From Marivivens donghaensis (GTDB lineage Bacteria > Pseudomonadota > Alphaproteobacteria > Rhodobacterales > Rhodobacteraceae), in NCBI RefSeq assembly GCF_030410045.1, contig NZ_JAUFRA010000005.1, forward strand, positions 496,001 through 560,000: a stretch of 64,000 bases of DNA, given 5' to 3'. How positions within the stretch are numbered: position 1 is the stretch's first letter; the number at the start of each line of letters is the position of its first letter. The translations under genes were made by a program, and so were the position numbers. This document shows, one piece after another, positions 17,956-25,941 of this stretch. Below the pieces are notes generated by a model. The model worked only from the letters and a program-made list of their open reading frames with translations, was not told the origin of the DNA and did not search any database.

Positions 17956-18771
17956 GGTTCAATCGCAATGATTACGGCTATCGCACTGGCATTTTTGCGC
18001 GTGCCCCTTGCGTTCGCCCTTATGGCCGTCTCCGTCCTTGGCATCGGTTTCGCTATCAATTGGAATATCGCGTTTCAATTGGTGCCACTTACCATTTCAG
18101 ATGCAGTCCTGTCCTACGATCTCGCAGTGGTTCCGATGTTCATTCTGATGGGCAACGTTATTTCCAAAACGGGCATTGCGAATGATCTGTTTCGCGCTGC
18201 ATTTGCCTTTGTCGGTCATGTGAGAGGCGGGCTGGCTCTTTCAACAATGGTTGCCTGTTCGGGGTTTTCTGCCGTATGCGGATCAAGCTATGCGACAGCT
18301 GCGACGATGGCGAAGGTCGCATACCCCAGCATGCGCAAATATGGATATTCTGACGAGATCGCATCTGGAACGATCGCAGCTGGTGGAACGTTGGGTATCC
18401 TCATCCCTCCATCGATTATCATGGTTGTCTTCGGCATCCTGACGCAAACGAACATTGGCGATCTCTTCGTTGCGGGTGTTGTTCCAGGTTTACTAGGCTT
18501 GGCCTTCTATATGATCGCGATCCGGTTTATCGCGGCCCGCAATCCTGAACATGCGCCCAAAGGCGAAAAAGTTGGTTGGTCGGAACGTCTTTCCGCACTC
18601 TCGGGTATTTGGCCGTTCCTGTTACTCTTCAGCCTCATTATCGGAGGTCTCTACGCAAAGATCTTCACCCCAACCGAAGCCGCGGGGATGGGCGCGGGTC
18701 TGGCAATCATTATTGCAGCGCTGCACGGTCGCTTGACCATCAAAGTCCTAAGGAAGGTGCTGTCAGACTAA
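17940..18771 (+). pseudogene. TRAP transporter large permease (DctM type), truncated at both ends
   Basis: From about 17940 the frame encodes a hydrophobic DctM-type permease (FLRVPLAFALM at the start, then GGLALSTMVACSGFSAVCGSS, GTIAAGGTLGILIPPS and TPTEAAGMGA). About 275 residues remain of the usual 425 or so. The 3' end is cut by the IS6 element: the last codons KVLSD-stop are formed by its inverted repeat. No matching small permease or binding protein is nearby, so the transporter is not functional. Confidence 0.75.
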
Positions 18772-19572
18772 TTCGAACTCGTCTCCGTTTGTCACTTAAC
18801 CAAGTCTTCAGATCGCACCAAGTTGGCGCCACTCTGCGAGAGCAGCGGCGCGTAAGGTCTTTAAGTTGCCTCGGCTATAGTGGTGTCGTTCCTGATTGAA
18901 GTGATTGTGGACGGAAGAGTGAACAGCGGCGAATTTCTGCAAACATCGCATTTGCCGAAACCTCAGCATGGCACGCTCTCGTCGTCGAAACGGAAGGTGA
19001 GAATTCTCAATACGGTTGTTGAGCCACCTGCCCGTTTTCTGCTTCTCAGTATTTCCCAGGTCTCTCATAGCTGCGCCATAAGACCTCAGATTATCGGTGA
19101 CTATTGCCTGAGGGCTTCCGTATCTACGCAGAGATTTCCTAAGGAATTTCAGTGCTGCCTTACGGTCTCGGCGCTTTGTGACATAGCTTTCAAGCACCTC
19201 CCCTTCGTGATCAATGGCGCGCCACATGTAATGCCGGACGCCATTCACTTTCACGAAGACCTCGTCCAGGTGCCATTGCCAATTCGAGCTGGATTTCAAT
19301 CTGTCCGCTCTTCGCTTTCTGATTTCAGAAGCAAACAGCGGACCAAATCTGTTCCACCAATAACGGATCGTTTCATGGCTAACATCGATCCCCCGCTCAT
19401 GCAGGAGATCTTCCACATTACGAAGAGACAGAGGGAACCGTACATAGAGCATGACCGCTAAGCGGATCACCTCTGGGCTCGTCTTGAAGTACCGAAATGG
19501 AGAGCGCTTAGTCATACCAAAACGCTAACCACCTACACTACCCTGCTCAAGGACGTTTAGTCTGACACTGCC
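18756..19572. mobile_element. IS6-family insertion sequence
   Basis: 817 bp, a normal size for the family. Imperfect 16-bp terminal inverted repeats flank one transposase gene: GGTGCTGTCAGACTAA on the left (18756-18771) and, read on the other strand, GGCAGTGTCAGACTAA on the right (19557-19572); 13 of 16 bases agree. The 8 bp outside each end (CTAAGGAA and ACAATGCC) differ, so there is no target duplication, which suggests that a deletion or cointegrate-type rearrangement used this copy. It truncates the TRAP permease on its left. Confidence 0.85.
18808..19515 (-). CDS. IS6-family transposase
   Basis: 235 residues, full length. A short N-terminal HTH region (LSLRNVEDLLHERGIDVSHETIRYW) precedes the DDE catalytic core: Asp in WHLDEVFV, Asp in VTDNLRSYG and Glu in NNRIENSH. 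All three acidic residues are present and the frame is intact, so it could be active. It catalyses replicative transposition with cointegrate formation. Confidence 0.92.
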   Translation of the reverse strand: MTKRSPFRYFKTSPEVIRLAVMLYVRFPLSLRNVEDLLHERGIDVSHETIRYWWNRFGPLFASEIRKRRADRLKSSSNWQWHLDEVFVKVNGVRHYMWRAIDHEGEVLESYVTKRRDRKAALKFLRKSLRRYGSPQAIVTDNLRSYGAAMRDLGNTEKQKTGRWLNNRIENSHLPFRRRERAMLRFRQMRCLQKFAAVHSSVHNHFNQERHHYSRGNLKTLRAAALAEWRQLGAI

Positions 19573-19592
19573 ACAATGCCCTACAATGCCTC

Positions 19593-20696
19593 TTAAAAAC
19601 TTGCCGCAGGTGCGCCGAAAACCGACACGTCAGGCGTAATGCCCAGACCCGCACCAGTTGGGCGTTTGATATATCCGCCCTCAATTTTGATGCCGTTTTC
19701 GGGGTCGTAGTTTCCTTCGATATAAGGCGCCGCAAGCCACGCGCCTTCGCACAAATCGGGACGCATGGTAGAGGCGATTTGCGTGCAGGCCGCAGCGATG
19801 ATATCCCCACCCCAAGCGTCATCACAGGTATGTGGCAGGTTCCGCGCCTCGCAAATCTCGCGGAAGGTCCGCATATGCTGCAACCCGCCGATCCGTGTGA
19901 TTTTCATCCCAAACCCATCAACCAAACCCGTTCCCACGGCAGAGATCACCGTGTTCAAATCGACGCTGTTTTCGTCCATGTAGATGCCATGAGACACCAG
20001 CGATCGAATAGTTCGAAGGTCTTCGATTGTGTTACACGGCTGCTCCATGATGAACGGAATGTCAGGACATTCACGGCTAACCCGAAGCGCGTCTCGTGTC
20101 TTCCAACCACGGTTCCCATCAACGGCGAGCCGCATCCCTGTGCCGCGGATGACCTCCCAAACTTTGCGAATGGTTTCGATGTCGATCTCGACGGGACGAC
20201 CACCAACTTTGATCTGCAAACGAGGATAGCCTTCGGCCAATTTTTCAGCGGCAATGCGAGCAATGTCATCGGGCGCGCCCACACCGCTAGCATAGTAAGA
20301 CGGCACATTATCGGTCACCGCCCCACCAAGGAGATCAGCCACCGAAACGCACAGCGATTTACCCAAGAGGTCATGCGCCGCGATATCAATCGCAGCTTTG
20401 GCGTAGTTATGACCGTTCAGCAAACTCGCCATTTTACGCTGCAACATTGCGGGCCAAATCTCTGCCCCGATCAGGTCAGGCGCCATCAGTGCGAGAGCCG
20501 CACGCGCACCCGCCGCGTGGGATTCCGCATAGGTCGGTCCGACAGGACAGGTTTCCCCCCATCCTTCCAATCCGTTGTCACCCACAATGCGGACAAGCGT
20601 TGTATCTAAAGACCAGACAGTTGCATTCGCCATTCGATAAGGGCCATTTTTGACCGGTAGCGCGTGGTGATAAATGTGGATTTCACGAATGCGCAT
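19593..20696 (-). CDS. Mandelate-racemase-type enolase superfamily enzyme (proline-betaine epimerase or cis-3-hydroxyproline dehydratase)
   Basis: 367 residues with the enolase capping domain and a (beta/alpha)7 barrel. Metal ligands are Asp193 (DGN), Glu219 (EQP) and Asp241 (DEN). Two barrel lysines, Lys163 (IKVGG) and Lys265 (GMKITR), can act as the paired acid/base catalysts, and Trp295 (DDAWGGD) is placed for a cation-pi contact. That pattern is known from 4-hydroxyproline-betaine 2-epimerase (HpbD) and from the related cis-3-hydroxy-L-proline dehydratase. It lies downstream of a betaine-type ABC transporter, favouring a proline-derived substrate; the neighbouring Ldh-family reductase favours the dehydratase. 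I cannot decide between them. Confidence 0.75.
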   Translation of the reverse strand: MRIREIHIYHHALPVKNGPYRMANATVWSLDTTLVRIVGDNGLEGWGETCPVGPTYAESHAAGARAALALMAPDLIGAEIWPAMLQRKMASLLNGHNYAKAAIDIAAHDLLGKSLCVSVADLLGGAVTDNVPSYYASGVGAPDDIARIAAEKLAEGYPRLQIKVGGRPVEIDIETIRKVWEVIRGTGMRLAVDGNRGWKTRDALRVSRECPDIPFIMEQPCNTIEDLRTIRSLVSHGIYMDENSVDLNTVISAVGTGLVDGFGMKITRIGGLQHMRTFREICEARNLPHTCDDAWGGDIIAAACTQIASTMRPDLCEGAWLAAPYIEGNYDPENGIKIEGGYIKRPTGAGLGITPDVSVFGAPAASF

Positions 20697-20707
20697 GTCT
20701 GATCCTT

Positions 20708-20880
20708 TCAGGTTAAACGCCCACGTTGCATCATCGGCGTCCCCCCATAGGCGAGCCGGTAAACTCTTGTGAAATGTCCAGAGTTCCCAAACCCACAGGC
20801 CATCGCGACTTCGACGGCGGACATTTCAGTTTGGAGGAGAAGGTTCCGCGCCCACTCTAGCCGCACTTCTGCGTATACCG
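20708..20880 (-). pseudogene. AraC-family regulator, C-terminal remnant
   Basis: The frame encodes RLEWARNLLLQTEMSAVEVA, then CGFGNSGHFTRVYR, the second helix-turn-helix of an AraC/GlxA-type regulator and its usual end. Everything upstream is missing: homology starts at about 20880, exactly where the proV coding sequence of the same strand runs out of homology. The two overlap out of frame. This is the product of a deletion that joined the end of proV to the end of an araC gene. Confidence 0.7.
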
Positions 20881-21920
20881 CCTGCGCTTGCACTTGTCGG
20901 AACCAGCGCCCTAACGAGATCACGCATGTAGACCAGACCAACAGGCTTGCCGTTCGCCATCACTCGGAAAATCTGATCTGCATCCCCACCAGAAAGCGCA
21001 ATCACAGACTCCAGCGTATCTTCGGCATCGACTTCACCAGAGATCGACTGCTGTGCGTCAGTTTTCAACGCCTTCATGATAGACCGAACGCGCAAAACGC
21101 GGGCGCGGTTGATATCCGAGATAAAGTCGACGATGTAAGGATCGTTTGGCCGCAACAGGATTTCTTGCGGTTCGCCTTGCTGCACAACACGGCCATCCTT
21201 GAGAATGACCAGATGGTCAGCAAGTTTGAGCGCTTCATCCAAATCATGGCTGATAAAGATGATCGTTTTATGCAGTTCGTCCTGAAGTTCCAACAACAAG
21301 TCCTGCATGTCTGTGCGGATCAGCGGATCGAGCGCGGAGAAGGCTTCGTCCATGAGCATAATCGGCGCATTCGACGTCAACGCACGGGCAATACCGACAC
21401 GCTGCTGCATCCCGCCCGACAGCTGGTGAGGATACTGACCGCCCTGCCCGCCAAGCCCAACACGATCAAGCCACTTGAGAGCATCTTTCTCGTAATTCGG
21501 CTTTTTCTCGCCACGCACAGATTGCGCAAGGCCAGTGTTTTCCAACACGGAACGATGCGGAAGAAGAGCAAAATGCTGAAACACCATCGACATTGTCAGT
21601 CGGCGCATTTCGCGCAGGCGTTCTTCGGAAAACTCCAGAACGTTCTCGCCGTCCACCCAGATTTCGCCCGCAGTCGGCTCGATCAAGCGGTTCACGTGGC
21701 GGATCAGCGTTGATTTACCAGAGCCCGAAAGCCCCATAATCACCGTGATCTTGCCCGCATGCATATCAACGTTGATATCGCTCAGCCCGAGAACGTGGCG
21801 ATGTTTATCCATCAACTCTTTCTTGGACGCGCCATCATATACGCGTTTGAGAGCCTCTTGCGGGTTAGACCCAAAGATCTTGTACAGATTGCGGATCGAG
21901 ATGCTTACTTGGTCAGTCAT
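20826..21920 (-). CDS. proV: Glycine betaine/proline-type ABC transporter ATP-binding protein
   Basis: 364 residues. Walker A GLSGSGKST, signature LSGGMQQR, Walker B IMLMDEAFSAL and the switch His in ISHDLDEA are all present, followed by one CBS-like regulatory segment (VIALSGGDADQIFRVM). The ATG at 21920 lies 10 bp after the proW stop with AAGGA upstream. The last 20-25 residues after LVRALVPTS are not transporter sequence; they come from the out-of-frame AraC remnant. The ATPase core is intact, so function is probably kept. It energises uptake of a quaternary or cyclic amine with ProW and ProX. Confidence 0.87.
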   Translation of the reverse strand: MTDQVSISIRNLYKIFGSNPQEALKRVYDGASKKELMDKHRHVLGLSDINVDMHAGKITVIMGLSGSGKSTLIRHVNRLIEPTAGEIWVDGENVLEFSEERLREMRRLTMSMVFQHFALLPHRSVLENTGLAQSVRGEKKPNYEKDALKWLDRVGLGGQGGQYPHQLSGGMQQRVGIARALTSNAPIMLMDEAFSALDPLIRTDMQDLLLELQDELHKTIIFISHDLDEALKLADHLVILKDGRVVQQGEPQEILLRPNDPYIVDFISDINRARVLRVRSIMKALKTDAQQSISGEVDAEDTLESVIALSGGDADQIFRVMANGKPVGLVYMRDLVRALVPTSASAGGIRRSAARVGAEPSPPN

Positions 21921-21930
21921 AATACGATCC

Positions 21931-22980
21931 TTAGTGACGCGGGACGCTGTTGGATGCGTTAACACGCGCGAGAGCTGCTTTGGTGACGCGGTCAAGGATC
22001 ACAGCCAGCAAGACGATCCCGAGCCCAGCCACAAGCCCCACCCCGAGTTCAAGGTTACGGATGCCGCGTAGCACCAGCACACCAAGACCTGGCGCCGAAA
22101 CGAGCGAAGCAATCACGACCATCGCAAGGCTCATCATGATCGTTTGGTTCACGCCAGCCATAATGTTTGGTAAGGCGAGTGGGATTTGCACGCTGTAGAG
22201 CTTTTGGCTCTTGGTCATGCCAAATGCGTCGGCGGCTTCGATCACCTCTTTGTTCACGAGCCTAATGCCAAGGTCGGTCAAACGGATCACAGGCACAATG
22301 GCGTAGAGGATGATCGCAATACCGTAGAGTTTTGGCTCCGTGACTGAGAACAAGAAGATCAGCGGGATAAGGTATACAAATGTCGGAAGGGTTTGGAGCA
22401 TGTCCAATATTGGGATCATAATCCGCTGCATCCGATCACTTCGTGACATCACGATCCCTATCGGAACGCCAAAGAGCACGCAAAGAGTGGCGCACACAAA
22501 GATGATCGACAACGTTTGCATCGCAAACGAGTAGTGGTCGATAAAGGACAGAAACAGAAGTGCAGAGGCCACAAAGCCAACCAACTGAAGTGACTTGGAT
22601 GCGACGTGCACGAGGAGCAGGATCAGAGGGATCATCAACCACCAAGGCGTCGCAGCAAAGAGCCACAGCGTCCCTTCCAAGATCCAGCTTAGGGGTTGGG
22701 TCAACGGATCGAGAACGATCTTGAGGCTGTCCTTGGCACCCAAAAAGGCGTCTTCAACAGCTTTTGTTAGATCACGTGTCCGAGCAAGCGAAGAGCAGGC
22801 TTCGTTCAGTTCATCCAGAGACGGAAACGGAACCGACATTGCCTTGTTTAGGAAGCCCTCGCTATCGGACCCTTTTGATCCGGCAAGGAGCTCGGCCATA
22901 GTCATTGGTCCGCTAGACTCTTTGACGCCGCACCAATCCCTTAGGCCAATGCTGTCAAAGATAAAATCATATGTCGCCAT
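21931..22980 (-). CDS. proW: Glycine betaine/proline-type ABC transporter permease
   Basis: 349 residues with a cytoplasmic N-terminal extension of about 100 residues (rather long) and six or seven membrane segments. The ABC-permease loop is visible as EAADAFGMTKSQKLYSVQIPLA. It is between proX and proV in one operon transcribed leftwards; the intergenic distances are 75 and 10 bp. The inner-membrane channel of the importer. Confidence 0.88.
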   Translation of the reverse strand: MATYDFIFDSIGLRDWCGVKESSGPMTMAELLAGSKGSDSEGFLNKAMSVPFPSLDELNEACSSLARTRDLTKAVEDAFLGAKDSLKIVLDPLTQPLSWILEGTLWLFAATPWWLMIPLILLLVHVASKSLQLVGFVASALLFLSFIDHYSFAMQTLSIIFVCATLCVLFGVPIGIVMSRSDRMQRIMIPILDMLQTLPTFVYLIPLIFLFSVTEPKLYGIAIILYAIVPVIRLTDLGIRLVNKEVIEAADAFGMTKSQKLYSVQIPLALPNIMAGVNQTIMMSLAMVVIASLVSAPGLGVLVLRGIRNLELGVGLVAGLGIVLLAVILDRVTKAALARVNASNSVPRH

Positions 22981-23055
22981 CAGACCGACCTCTTCATTTC
23001 GTCGTACCGTTCAAAAAATTGCCGAGGCGGATTCACACCCGCCTCGGCCAATTCA

Positions 23056-24018
23056 TTACTTGAGGATCGCGCTCAGCTTTGCAGCGGCATCTTCGCTAAC
23101 CCAGCTCATAACGTTGTCTTTGTTACCCATCAGGTAATAGACAGCAGCTTCTTCCGAAGACGCACCGTTATCTGCTTGCCATGCCAACAGCTGGCTCAGC
23201 TCGAGCGAGGTGAACGAGATTTTGCTGACGAGATCAAAGACCTCAGGGTTACGCTCTGCGAAGTCAGAGGTGACAACGGTCAGAACAGGCGCAGCTGGGT
23301 AAGACGATTTCGCTGGAGTTGCGCAATCGACGGTCTGGTTACATGCGTGGATTTCGGCGTCATATGGACCCATATCGACGGCAACCATTGGGTAACGACC
23401 CAGAACTGCGGTCGGGCCATACATGTAGCCAAAGAACGGCTCTTTGTTTTCATATGCCGATGCCATTGCAGCAGAAAGCGTTTCGCCCGAACCGTGGTTG
23501 AACACTTCCATGCCGTGACCTGCGAAATCGAACGCTTTCACAAGGTTGTCGTTGGCGATACGGCAGCCCCAGCCATCAGGACAGTTGTGGAAACGACCGC
23601 CAACCAGCTCTGGGTTCGCCAGAATGCCGTCGATCGTTGCCAATTCCGGATGCTCTGCAACCACGTAGTCCGGCACGAACCATGCTTCGGTACCACCGTC
23701 AGAGAACACATTGGCAGCGGTGATCGCTTTACCTGCTGCTTCCAGTTCGTTGTAGAGCGGCGCAGAGTTGACCCAGAGTTCAGGCACTACATCAGGCTCA
23801 TTGTTTTCAGCAAGCGATGTCACAGCGGTGGTGGTCGCCGAAGGCACGAGGGTAACCTCGCAGCCGTAACCTTGAACCATCAGGAACTCGGTGATCTTGG
23901 TGATGATCGAGGCAGATGCCCAGTTCATCTCAGCGACCGAGACTTCACCGCAGTCGGCCATAGCAACGCTAGGTGCGGCAAACGCCCCAAATGCGCCAGC
24001 AAGCAGTAGTTTCTTCAT
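23056..24018 (-). CDS. proX: Betaine-type ABC transporter substrate-binding protein
   Basis: 320 residues of the OpuAC/ProX family with a cleavable signal peptide (MKKLLLAGAFGAFAAPSVAMA). The aromatic-rich positions expected for a cation-pi cage are partly visible (MNWASA, PELWVN, EAWFVPDY, YMYGP). Two cysteine pairs (NCPDGWGC, ACNQTVDC) suggest periplasmic disulfides. It is the first gene of the operon proX-proW-proV-(AraC remnant)-enolase-family gene and has a good ribosome-binding site (AGGGAG). The ligand is inferred to be a proline-type betaine. Confidence 0.87.
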   Translation of the reverse strand: MKKLLLAGAFGAFAAPSVAMADCGEVSVAEMNWASASIITKITEFLMVQGYGCEVTLVPSATTTAVTSLAENNEPDVVPELWVNSAPLYNELEAAGKAITAANVFSDGGTEAWFVPDYVVAEHPELATIDGILANPELVGGRFHNCPDGWGCRIANDNLVKAFDFAGHGMEVFNHGSGETLSAAMASAYENKEPFFGYMYGPTAVLGRYPMVAVDMGPYDAEIHACNQTVDCATPAKSSYPAAPVLTVVTSDFAERNPEVFDLVSKISFTSLELSQLLAWQADNGASSEEAAVYYLMGNKDNVMSWVSEDAAAKLSAILK

Positions 24019-24345
24019 GTTTACTCTCCCTGAGTAATTATGTTTGAGAGCAGAGCGGTTTGTTCCGCCTTTTTCTGCATTTCATTGGTTGCATTGCCAC
24101 ACGGCAAAGCGACGAAGACCATTCCTTTATTGCACTCATGAACAGGGCACAGTTCGTGCCAAACCCAAGTGCTCGGTCCATTCAATATTCGGGAAGAATA
24201 CACTTCAATCAAACAAATACTTCTAAACTAAATTTCAGATATTCTGAAACGCAGGATTTTTCATTGCACGCAAAGACAAATCCATAAACCCCAAATTTAA
24301 CAGGGCTTAAGGCGATACAATCGCTACGACTGATCGAAGATGGGT
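24019..24345. other. Intergenic region upstream of proX
   Basis: 327 bp of AT-rich DNA between the start of proX and the end of the Ldh-family gene, both on the minus strand. It should carry the proX promoter. No riboswitch-like fold, tRNA or clear operator was recognised. Confidence 0.4.
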
Positions 24346-25356
24346 CTATGCGATAATAGCGGATATTTTATCGAGAATTGCGACATTCACATTGACACCC
24401 TCAACCTTGGCCAGCGCCCGTTTCGCACCCCTTCCATCCCCCGGAAGATGTGCGCCCTCCTGATCGTGAATTATGGAAACAAGACGTGTCAAACGATCTA
24501 CAAAGTGACCGCCAGAGGTCGCCACCGGATCAATCGCGAGGAAAAACTGACCTGTTTTAGGCGGACCACCCGCAGTTCCAGAAAACGGTGAAGCATCCGC
24601 GCCCAAAGTTGCACCCGTCATAGCGGCGGCAAGGAGTTCGGTCATCAGCGCGACACCAACCCCCTTGTACCCACCCGAAGGCGACATAGAGCCCTTCAAT
24701 CCGACGTTCGGGTCCGTTGTCGGGTTTCCCTCGGGATCGAGAGCCCAACCAACTGGGATTGGTCGTCCCTCTCGAGCACGTTTCATAACTTCGGATTTAG
24801 CGATCGTGCTTGCCGATTGATCAATAAGAATTAGCGGTTCACCATTTTCACCGGCCGCCGCAATTGAAAACGGGTTGGTACCGACGACAGGTTTCGCGCC
24901 ACCCGAGGGGGCGATTGATGCGGGGGCATTTGTGAAACCGATCCCCAATAATCCCGCCTGCGCAAGACGATGGGTGTGATACCCTAAGACCCCGCAGTTA
25001 TAACTATTATCAATCGCAAGCGCGGCAATTCCCTGTGCTTTAGCAAGAGGAATAAGCTCTGCAAAACCAAGATCGATTGCAGCATGTGCAAAACCAGTGG
25101 CCGCATCGACTTTGACCACGCTGGGCCGAGGCCGCGTGACAATGGGAACGGCTTCCCCATCAACTTTACCGCATTGGACGTGTTCACAGTAAATCGGAAT
25201 GTAGGCGAGCCCATGGCTCGAAACTCCGTCAGCCTCAGTTGCTGCGGTTGCAAGCGCGAGCGGGCGTGCGTTTTTCTCTGAGGTGCCCGCGGCCACCAGC
25301 GCCCGCATGGCCAGATCTTCGATGGCCTCAAGCGACAAATTGCGGGTTTCGATCAT
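24346..25356 (-). CDS. Ldh-family oxidoreductase, probable cyclic imino-acid reductase
   Basis: 336 residues of the malate/L-lactate dehydrogenase (type 2) family, which has its own NAD(P)-binding fold. Typical pieces are SSHGLAYIPIY, the ITFTNAPASIAP-like segment, GTNPFSIAAAG and the GGYKGVGVALMTELL end motif. Members beside hydroxyproline enzymes reduce delta1-pyrroline-2-carboxylate to L-proline or delta1-piperideine-2-carboxylate to pipecolate. Next to an enolase-family dehydratase/epimerase this assignment is likely but inferred. Last gene of the five-gene minus-strand operon that starts with the aldehyde dehydrogenase. Confidence 0.78.
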   Translation of the reverse strand: MIETRNLSLEAIEDLAMRALVAAGTSEKNARPLALATAATEADGVSSHGLAYIPIYCEHVQCGKVDGEAVPIVTRPRPSVVKVDAATGFAHAAIDLGFAELIPLAKAQGIAALAIDNSYNCGVLGYHTHRLAQAGLLGIGFTNAPASIAPSGGAKPVVGTNPFSIAAAGENGEPLILIDQSASTIAKSEVMKRAREGRPIPVGWALDPEGNPTTDPNVGLKGSMSPSGGYKGVGVALMTELLAAAMTGATLGADASPFSGTAGGPPKTGQFFLAIDPVATSGGHFVDRLTRLVSIIHDQEGAHLPGDGRGAKRALAKVEGVNVNVAILDKISAIIA

Positions 25357-25368
25357 AGGTGCCTCTCA

Positions 25369-25941
25369 TTAATCATTATCAGATAGCCCTGCACCAGCGC
25401 CTTTGAGGCGGCTTTCATCGGTCGCAGGCGCATAGGTGCGTTTTGCAAGGGTTTCGAGTTCCGCCCAATCGGACGGGTTAGGTCTAGCGCGAGACGACGG
25501 ACCCTCCGCACCCAAAACCGTATCCGTCAATCGGATCGACAGCGCGGATGCAATTTCTGGAAAATCGCCGGTAAGGGTCAGTGACTTCCCATCGGTCAAA
25601 GCGCGACACCCGTCACATTCCACTTCGACTGTTGCCCGCAGTGTCTGCGCGGCCATTGCCGCAAATGGCAACAAAAACAGAGGGTCAGAAATGTTCTGCA
25701 ATTCAACCGCACCTTTACGCAGGTCAGCCGCGCGGTCTGACAGAGCTGCGCCACATGCCAAAGTGGACCCAGCCGCCACCCCATTAGTGAAAACCGCAAC
25801 GGCCTCGGCCACACCGTCTTGTCCTTGAGCGCACAACCAGCGTGTGGCCTTCCCCGCATCTTCGGCCAAGCCCCACTCGAACCCAGCCCCCCGAGCAGCC
25901 TTGCGGGCCATAGCCTCAACTTCATTTAGCGACATCGTCAT
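25369..25941 (-). CDS. DUF3726 family protein
   Basis: 190 residues, soluble. The start MTMSLNEVEAMARKAARGAG and GLAEDAGKATRWLC match DUF3726, a family of unknown function. Other visible features are a cysteine-rich spot (VECDGC) and an acidic C-terminus. I choose the ATG at 25941, which overlaps the stop of the upstream 555-residue gene (ATGA). Tight coupling on both sides places it in the same process as the aldehyde dehydrogenase and reductase. Confidence 0.75.
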   Translation of the reverse strand: MTMSLNEVEAMARKAARGAGFEWGLAEDAGKATRWLCAQGQDGVAEAVAVFTNGVAAGSTLACGAALSDRAADLRKGAVELQNISDPLFLLPFAAMAAQTLRATVEVECDGCRALTDGKSLTLTGDFPEIASALSIRLTDTVLGAEGPSSRARPNPSDWAELETLAKRTYAPATDESRLKGAGAGLSDND

